Origin: Harmonia axyridis
Taxonomy: Eukaryota > Arthropoda > Insecta > Coleoptera > Coccinellidae
Assembly (NCBI RefSeq): GCF_914767665.1
Contig: NC_059501.1
Coordinates: forward strand, 78,652,798 to 78,716,797
Direction of reading: 5' to 3'
Length of the DNA: 64,000 bases
Of this stretch, positions 56,840 to 64,000 are shown one piece after another (the first letter of the stretch is position 1; the number at the start of each line of letters is the position of its first letter). The position numbers were made by a program, and so were the translations under genes. Under the pieces are notes generated by a model that had not been told where the DNA came from, made no database searches, and saw only the letters and a list, made by a program, of their open reading frames with translations.

Positions 56840-58100
56840 TTAGGCCAATTGAAAAGTCCTCGGTCTGATTCACAGATGGCGATACTAGTATTAAATCCAT
56901 ATAAATTTTAGTTAGTACCAACCTTCAAACACTACTTGTCTAAATTTAACAGCAGTCTGATCATTAGTTTGTGAGATATTGCGTTGTGAGTGTAGTTACT
57001 TTTGTTATTTGAAAAATTATGGAAAAAAAAGAATTTTGTGTTCTGATAAAATATTGCTTTTTGAAGGGAAAAAATACTGATGCAAAATCTTGGCTTGATG
57101 AATAGTTTACGGGGTCAGCACCAGGAAAATCAACCATAATTGATTGGTATTTAAGTTTCAATGTGGTGAAATGAGCACCAAAGACGGCGAACGCAGTGGA
57201 CGCCCAAAAAAGTATGTCACCGACGAACAAATCAAAAAAGTTCCCAACATAATTTTGAATAACCATAAAGTGAAGTTGATCGAGATAGCAGACATTGTGA
57301 AGATATCATCTGAACGTGTATATCATATCATTCACGAATATTTGTGCATGAGAAAGCTGTGTGCAAAATGGGTGCCGCGCGAGCTCACAATCGATCAAAA
57401 GCAAAAACGTGTAATTGATTCTAAGCAGTGTTTGAAGCTGTTTAAGTGCAATAAACCTCAATTTTTGGGTCAATATGAGACGATGGATGAAACATGGCTC
57501 CATCATTTCACTCCGGAGTACAATCGACAGTCAGCTGAGTGGACTGTACATAATGAACCGAATCCAAAGCGAGCAAAAACACAACAGTCAGCTGGCAAGG
57601 TTATGGTATCAGTATTCTGGGATGCGCAAGGTATAATATTCATTGATTAACTCTAAAAGGGCCAGACCATCAACTGCGATTATTATATAGCGTTATTGGG
57701 TCGTTTAAAGGATGAAATCGTTAAAAAGCGGCCCCATTTGAAGAAAAAAAAGGTGCTGTTTCATCGAGACAATGCGCCGTGTCACAAACCAATGAAAACA
57801 ATGGCAAAATTGCATGAATTGGGCTTCGAATTTCTTCTGCGTCCACCGTATTCGCCAGATCTGGCTCCCGACGACTTTTTCCTGTTCTCAAAAAGAATGC
57901 TCGCTGGAAAGAAATTCAGCGCCAATGAAGAATTCGAAGAAGCGAAAGACAAATCGTACTACAAAAATGGTATCGAAGAGTTGGAAGATGGCTATAATCG
58001 CTGTATCGCCCTCGAAGGCAACTATGTTGATTAATTAAATCGAAATTTCCCAAAAAATGTTTTGTACTATGGTAGACCGGACACTTTTAAATTGGGCTGT
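56840..58100 (+). mobile_element. irritans-type mariner, nearly full length
   Basis: 1,261 bp between TA dinucleotides (56838-56839 and 58101-58102). Left end TTAGGCCAATTGAAAAGTCC; right end, inward, ACAGCCCAATTTAAAAGTGT. Both resemble irritans-group mariner ends. Flanked on both sides by Repeat-X. Confidence 0.9.
57019..58034 (+). pseudogene. irritans-type mariner transposase, lightly damaged
   Basis: Starts MEKKEFCVLIKYCFLKGKNT and reads through the N-terminal HTH half with a stop near 57103 and a frameshift near 57140. From 57144 the frame is open: MSTKDGERSGRPK, then WVPRELTIDQKQKRV, then the first catalytic block TMDETWLHHFTPE. One in-frame stop (57648, where the family has a Tyr codon) separates it from 57696-58034. 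That part carries the second Asp in HRDNAPCH and the third in SPDLAPDDFFLF, with 34 residues between. The C-terminus is RCIALEGNYVD. Two codons after FLFS are lost. All three catalytic Asps remain, so it is the youngest-looking transposase here. Confidence 0.85.
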
Positions 58101-58102
58101 TA

Positions 58103-58158
58103 TGGCTCAATACTAACACCTCCTTCAAGGTTCACGTCTAATTTGGAAACACCTTGTA
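58103..58158 (+). repeat. Repeat-X end, right of the irritans mariner
   Basis: TGGCTCAATACTAACACCTC through GGAAACACCTTGTATAG repeats the sequence left of the mariner (56783-56838). Confidence 0.75.
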
Positions 58159-60420
58159 TAGTTATTTGTCCAAATTCTACGTAAAAATCTCGGTTGTTAA
58201 GATTTTCCCGAAGGATCGTGATGAATCTTCAGATAATTCAGAATTTGTAGACTTTGGAGCGTTTAATGAATGAAGAGATTCTTCATCATATGAGTCTGTA
58301 CAAAAAAAGACTACTTGTGCCAAAAATTCCCACTGCCCACATCCATTTCTTAAAGCGCCTGCCGACTAGATTAACAACCAAAACAAAATGAACATCAGAT
58401 CCTCGCGTTAATGAAAAATTGTCGACACCTTACGCAGCGCCGCGATAAAACAAACAATAACAACGCGTTATTCTCCGACGCCCAGCGTCGAAAACCAGGT
58501 GAGACGTCTCAACGCGTCTCCTCCAAGTACGCCGATACGTAAAACATAAATATCGGGGCGTAAACCGAATTTTACAACGATTCTCAACAGACCGCGACAA
58601 TTCCATCAAGAGATCGCAGCGCGCTGTGTGTGAAACGAAATCTTTTGTTTTTACAACACGGCGGCGCGGTGTTTGACGACCGGCGTTTGTTTACAAGCGG
58701 CCGACTAGATCAAAGTTGCGGGACCGTTAATTCGGTATCAAAGGAACTATCATTTAATGAATTAAGACTTTACTACAGGATACAGTTGGAACGTATCCTT
58801 TCGTTTTCACTTTAATAATATTTTGATATGTTTATAAGGCCGGAGAGCGAAAACGAAAAATCACTATATGGCGTTATTTTTAGCAGCCACGGTTCCTTTG
58901 GATCTCCGGTTGACAGGGACCAATTGTCAGCTGGCCACGATAAATAAGGATTAATTATCCAAATATTACTTATCCTTGGCTGTTAAATCTGCTATTAAAT
59001 TCTTGTTCGCGGCGATAAAATTATAAGCTCGGTCTGTGCAAAACAAATTTTATATCGTCGCTTCCCAATAAAAGCGTGAATTATGCCGGGAATGTCGGGA
59101 TTATTTTATTCTTTAAATAAAGTTTAATTTTGGTCTGGGAATCTGGAGTGACACATGCATTGATTTAGATACTGAGGGTCAGAATTTATTGCTGGAATTC
59201 ATGGGAAACGACGTAGAAGACCGACAAAAAATTTGGACGATCATTGAACTTCACGAATTAATAGTTCATTCGGCTTATCTTTTTCTGTCATTGGTTACAA
59301 AGTTGAAAAAGTCTATTTCATTCATGCTGAAATATCGATTCAATTTAGCATTATTATAACAAAAAAAAATGAAAAAAATTGAATATGTATGTATTACATT
59401 AAAATGAAATTCAAATTGCCAAAGAGACAACAAACTATTGAAAGACAATTTTGTGGTAATATCAAATTGAATGACATATTAAAATTGATCTTCATCGACT
59501 GCCAATTTTTTTCTTTTTTAGTTATATCATTTCTTCAAGATGTGTGTAATTTTCGAATTTTGAGCCAGAAATGGTCTCAAACCTTAAGTTTTGACACACT
59601 GATGTGGTAGCCGTGATCCAACACAATTTTATCCCAACTTCCGGTCAAGCCAGCCTAAACATGATAACTCTAGAATGGAGAAAAATTTAAAATTTTCAAG
59701 GAATTTTAGAATGCCGCGAACAAGTTCTTCAATAGGCAAAATCTGATAATTTAAAACTCTATCAAGATAAAATGACGCATTTAAATTCAGAAGTTTCATG
59801 TTGAACTCGTTAACAGATATAGAAAAAATTCAGGAAGAGTATCATAAAATGCTCAAAATTTAGGTGACAACAGATCCGACCTAGTTGAGATTGTGCTTGT
59901 AGATATAAAATAACCTATTCAAGCCTTGTGCGAAATTTTATGTTGAATGCTCCACCTAAACCATAGAAAATTCAAGCAGAATATCGAAAAAATCACCAGA
60001 ACAATGTGAAATCATCATCATTCAGCCCACAAAATGTGAATTCATATCTCACACCAAATATAGTTCTATGGTCTCCAAGGGTCCAATAAACCCCTGATAG
60101 ACCGCGAGTTCAAGAGCTCCAGATGTCAAGTACATATGTGCTTTTTTTATTTTTTCATTTCAACAATTCGAAGACGAAAGTATCAAAAGTGATAATAAAA
60201 TTATTATTATAAATACTAACATTCTATTGAGGTAAAATTTTTGTAAAGCACTCAGTACTATCCTTTCACGGTTTTCTGAAAGTTTTGTGCGGCTGTGCGT
60301 GTTACAGTTTTTCAGAATGTTTCTTTTAATTTCAAGAATTGAATCATTTCTTTTACATATTTATTACTTCAACTTATACCAATTTTGCTTGTTTTCTTTG
60401 TAACCTTGATGAAGTCTTCA
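58159..60420. other. GC-richer unique region 58350-59110, no gene
   Basis: Contains CpG-containing, non-repetitive sequence unlike the surrounding AT-rich DNA. At about 58950 a homeodomain-like palindrome GGATTAATTATCC is present. No coding frame is convincing. 59540-60010 holds old dispersed-family units (GAATTTTGAGCCAGAAATGG, CCATAGAAAATTCAAGCAGA). A candidate cis-regulatory region, from composition only. Confidence 0.35.
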
Positions 60421-60986
60421 TACACAGGGTGGTCCTAAATTGTGGTTACAAAAGATAATGAGAGATTCATTGGATAATTTTAAGGAAAAAAGTCTCATAA
60501 ACATGCTCTCGCAAACAGCTTACTAACTGGATCTTAATAATAATTTGGATTTTCCTCAGGATTACTAGAGAATTGTAGGAAATTTTTTTCTCGAAATCGA
60601 AAGCAGATACGACAAAGCTACAAAATATCAAAAAATGTAGTAGTGGACAGAAGTTTCTTTTTACATTTTTCTAGACCACCAGTGGTCCACCAAAAAAAAA
60701 TTATGTAGGAAAAAAGCTGGTACTGTTCCAGAAAAAATATCACCCTGTAGATTTGCACTCAAAATTAGCATATCACATGATGGAAACTTTAAATTGGTAT
60801 ACCTATCTATGCCAAATTTACTTTGAATATCTTATGAAAGGAAGGTACTTTGAGAAAAAAACTTTCACATCTTGTATCTCGAAAACAAAGCATTTGAAAG
60901 TCCATGTTTTTAGGACACTTTTTCCTTAAAATGATACGAGGAATCGTCATTTTCGTTTGTACCTCAAATTTAGGAACATCTTGTGT
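60421..60986. mobile_element. MITE with TACACAGGGTGGTCCTAAATT end
   Basis: Left end TACACAGGGTGGTCCTAAAT; right end, inward, TACACAAGATGTTCCTAAAT. Partial relative at 32885. Contains GACCACCAGTGGTCCACC, a short palindrome. No transposase. Confidence 0.7.
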
Positions 60987-61559
60987 AGACGAAACGTTGG
61001 CATAGTCCAAATTGGTCGTCTGATTCCAATTTTTCCTAACAATGTAATTTGAACTGCATCATAATACAAAAATCTTAATGCTCAAACTGTTTCTTTTTCA
61101 AAAACAAAAGCAACTTCTGAAATTTCCTTCCGATCGAGAAGCAATTCCCCTACTCAAAGCCTCAGGCGAATTAACTGCTAAAATACCAATATGAATTCTC
61201 TCAAATCAATCCTTGGCACGTAACATCCGGTTAGCCGAGGCATATGTTTGCCAGTTGTGCATTTCGTACTATAAATCCTACAGAAATAAAACATGGTCAA
61301 TAATCATGACGGCACTTTTGCCTCTTCCACCAACGCCAATCTTGAATGGAGCAGCTTGGGTCCACCGGCTTATTTATAAATTGGATGCTTGGTGCACACC
61401 GTCTTATAAAGAACACTCGGTGATCCGGGTGAAGTGATAAGCAGGACCATGATTGAAAATCGGTTTACTTGACATTCCTGAAATTACTTCCTTTCTCATT
61501 AGATGGTTCCTATTATGTTCTGTTAGATCTTAATCTTCTTTCTATAATTTGTCCTTTTT
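60987..61559. other. No gene seen
   Basis: Unique. The 61200-61440 part is slightly GC-richer with a 74-codon frame of no recognised family. Confidence 0.4.
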
Positions 61560-62440
61560 TCATTTTTTGAGCGCTCGTTCCCTGAACAAAGCGGTATATC
61601 GTTGCGTCTGTAATTTTAGAAATTTTGAGCCGGGCATAATCTCAAACAATACAGGTTTAACAAACTGATGACGAATCTGTAACCATACTTTGCATTTGAA
61701 TGAAGCATATCAATTTCAAACTGCAAAATTTTATATTTATCGCTTTACCAGAATTAGAGAAACAGACCTGAAAGATGAGATTTTGCATGGTGATATAAAA
61801 CAACAAGTTTCGTGCAGAAGAACCATAAAAAATCAAGCAAAAATCGAAAAAAAAAAATATTTTTGTTACAAAGACTCTTATCGAATTGAAATTTTGCATA
61901 TTGATGTATAAATAAATAATAATTATTAGCTTGATGCAAAACTCCATATTGATTGCTCCTCCGAACCATAGAAAAATCAAGCAGAACATCGAAAAAGGAA
62001 ATTATATTTAATTACTTCTTCTTCCTTCTCATCTCATCAGATGATTAGATTAAATAAGATTAGATCTTCTCTCTATGGTTTTCTCTCTTTTATGTTTGAG
62101 TGCTCGTTCCTGATGACAGCGGTATATCTTTTCGTCCGTAATTTTCGAATTTTGAGACGAGAATAGTCGCAAACGTTATGATTCAACTCTCTGATAACGA
62201 AACTATGGTCAAACTTCGCATTTCAAATTCAAGATTTATTGCTAAATTTAATATTAGTCGCTTCGCCAGAATCAAAGAAAATTAAGAACAATATCGGAAA
62301 AAAATTTTCAATATTCAAGTAAAAACTTCAGACCCGATTGAATTGAGATTTTGTTATTAAATCACAATATCAAGCTTCGTACAGAATTTTGTGTTGTTTT
62401 CTTGTCATCAGAACCATAGAAAATCGATATATTTTCGTGA
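61560..62440. repeat. Old dispersed repeat family, best block
   Basis: Two composite modules alternate. Module one: GCTCGTTCC..GCGGTATATC..GTAATTTT..GAGCCGGGCATAAT..CTGATGACGAATC (61570-61690, 62090-62220). Module two: GAGATTTTGCATGGTGATAT..AGAACCATAGAAAA..TCAAGCA..ATCGAAAAA (61770-61850, 61890-62000, 62270-62440). Diverged pieces occur at 8640, 18480-19290, 24590, 25400-25640, 59540-60010 and 62880-63010. No protein or ends identified. Confidence 0.6.
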
Positions 62441-62593
62441 AAAATACTGGTTTTGATTCATGTCCAGAACAATAGGGATCAAAGTATCCCCAACTAGACG
62501 GAAATAATAATTCCTACCATAATTTTCGGAAAGTCTCCGTTGTCAAATAGATACCAAAGAAAGAAATACTAAAAGGAAACCAGTTTGTTATGA

Positions 62594-62850
62594 CCCACCG
62601 ATGTCACTTATGACTGCAACATTAGGGATTATTGATTATTGGTATATATCTGACCTAAATGTAGGTTCTGTAGGTATATATTGATCAAAATCAAAAGGTG
62701 TTGAATTCGATTGTTCCATTTGACCACCCTTGGCACTTGGGTTTGTAACATTAGGAATTATCGGTAAATAACCAACACTCAACAGTGAAATTAGTGATGA
62801 AATATTAACCCATAATCCCGAATGATACAACCATAAGTGTCATCGGTGGG
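62594..62850. mobile_element. 257-bp MITE, CCCACCGATG ends
   Basis: Left CCCACCGATGTCACTTATGA; right, inward, CCCACCGATGACACTTATGG. The inversion extends ~38 bp. No target duplication is evident. It inserted within the dispersed-repeat block. Confidence 0.7.
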
Positions 62851-63339
62851 AAAATACTGTGTTGAAATTCTATAAGTTAATGTAAAATAATAATATACAG
62901 CTTGATGCAAAATTTCGTTGTAATCGTAAAAGAACCATAGAAAATTCAAGCAGTATATAGAAAAACGAAACAATATTTTTCCGTAACAACATATCTAAGG
63001 TTGAAATTTAGTTTGTATGTCTAAATAATAATCACTGGAATGTCCATACCGAAAAAATGAGAATCATATCATAAGAATCCTTGATCTAGATAAAAAAAAA
63101 CGAGCATCAATGACTGTCTCTACTTGACGAAAATATATCGCATTTATTTAAAACATATTTATATATGAGCGGAAATGAAATGTTTTACTTTTCAATCATA
63201 TTATAATTTCTTGTAACTATAATCTTTATTTGTATTTCTGCTATCCTTTTCATCTCTTCATTGGCTTGATCTTCAATTCTTTATACATTTTCTTCGATTT
63301 CTATTGCATCGAATGTCCTAATCTGTTTTCTGATTTCTT
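62851..63339. other. No gene; old repeat unit at 62880-63010
   Basis: AT-rich, with one dispersed-family unit (AGAACCATAGAAAATTCAAG). Confidence 0.4.
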
Positions 63340-63344
63340 ATTCG

Positions 63345-63760
63345 ATACTAATATATTGAAGTACGGACCTGTATATATTGAAGAACATTGGGCCTATAAC
63401 AGATCCTTGTGAGATAACGCACTTGGTAACAGAGGATCTATATAGGAAAGGAACCCCCACCGTGCAAATTCATATATTTCTGGGAAGAATTCACTGATAT
63501 TACTACTCGAAGTACCTACATTGTCTCCGGGGTATGTGCAATGTGTACCAACGTACCTACTTTCTACGGATTTAAAGATGCTGACATCGCTGGGGATAAT
63601 GGACCCTTTGTCTGGTTGGAATTTTTTCGATTTACCAGATGCCCAATGTTTTTGATATTTTTGTTGTAGATTTCTGACAATGGAATTAAGAACGACATTC
63701 AATTTGTATGCATATTTTACACAGTTATTCATCTCCACTTGCCTTTTATAATACCTCAAG
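63345..63760 (-). pseudogene. Possible LINE reverse-transcriptase fragment
   Basis: On the minus strand around 63420-63370 one phase reads CVISQGSVIGPMFFNIY, resembling the QGSxxGPxxFNI motif of LINE reverse transcriptases. The adjoining 121-codon frame (63394-63759) is in another phase and has no domain I recognise. Weak; could be chance. Confidence 0.3.
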
Positions 63761-64000
63761 GTGTTTATTTTAAAATGAAGTATTTGCGAGTAGAGGTTTC
63801 GAATATAATTCGAAAAAGCGTAACTAAGAAACTATTAGAAGTCAGGATTAGAGTTTTGTATTCAGTATTTGTATCACCTTACGTTTTCAGTTATATGATT
63901 TTGTAGTTTTTTAAGAATGTTTGAAATTTTTTTTGCCGTCGAAATTCATCAAGCAAATTTTGCAATAGGAATTTTTGTATTCTCATACTCATACTCGTTT
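63761..64000. other. No gene seen
   Basis: AT-rich to the window edge. Confidence 0.4.

Noticed and set aside
61657..61989. 110-codon minus-strand hydrophobic frame
   Set aside because: Lies entirely in the dispersed repeat block; the FFFF-rich translation reflects A-runs.
63394..63759. 121-codon minus frame as a host gene
   Set aside because: No domain, and the adjacent phase shows an RT-like motif, so decayed LINE sequence or chance is more likely.
1..64000. CRISPR arrays, operons or phage-like clusters
   Set aside because: Tandem repeats here are eukaryotic minisatellites or duplicated elements. No cas, ribosome-binding or operon pattern exists.

Overview
This window is eukaryotic, AT-rich and dominated by transposable elements. 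It is almost certainly from an insect, because it carries mariner, Tc1, hAT and Penelope-like elements, a short (CCTAA)n tract matching the insect telomere repeat, and two exons of a developmental transcription-factor gene. A beetle, perhaps a ladybird, is my guess from the style of the transposases; that is inference and cannot be proved here. No prokaryotic features (operons, Shine-Dalgarno sites, CRISPR) are present.

The only host gene I can support is a plus-strand ARID-family gene of the dead ringer/retained (ARID3) type. One exon (34324-34506) encodes an acidic segment. A second (40034-40276) encodes a glutamine/proline/serine-rich segment ending in WSFEEQFKQVRQ, the start of the extended ARID domain. 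The intron between them is 5.5 kb and full of repeats. The rest of the ARID domain is not in the window, so the gene must run on past 64000 or the next exon is too short for me to see. The second exon ends in two in-phase splice donors 9 nt apart.

Layout. 0.4-5.6 kb: a P/hAT-like MITE, a Penelope-like element end with a hammerhead-like motif, and DD41D and Tc1 transposase fossils. 5.7-8.6 kb: a mariner copy and a perfect 353-bp tandem duplication. 9.3-11 kb: a defective hAT element with a perfect 8-bp target duplication. 11.4-18 kb: mariner fossils, a LINE RNase H end, a MITE and another mariner. 18.5-22 kb: a palindrome, a tRNA-derived SINE with a 14-bp target duplication, and a mariner fossil. 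23-28.5 kb: two of four copies of an internally deleted DD41D element, a MITE and a deleted mariner. 29.6-31.4 kb: a second hAT with a decayed transposase. 31.9-33.1 kb: a fold-back MITE. 34.1-40.3 kb: the ARID gene exons and intron. 41-48.6 kb: MITEs, a 460-bp duplicated segment, a rearranged Penelope endonuclease fragment with a second hammerhead-like motif, and hairpin elements. 49.6-55.7 kb: a long-TIR MITE, two more DD41D copies and a third mariner. 56.8-58.1 kb: a nearly intact irritans-type mariner. 58.2-64 kb: a GC-richer unique stretch, MITEs, and a block of an old dispersed repeat family.

No transposase in the window looks fully intact. The 215-codon catalytic ORF at 23082-23729 is open but lacks the N-terminal DNA-binding half. 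The most interesting signals are the founder-deleted DD41D family, the hammerhead-like motifs, the MITE family with two conserved divergent mini-ORFs, and the twin splice donors in the ARID gene.
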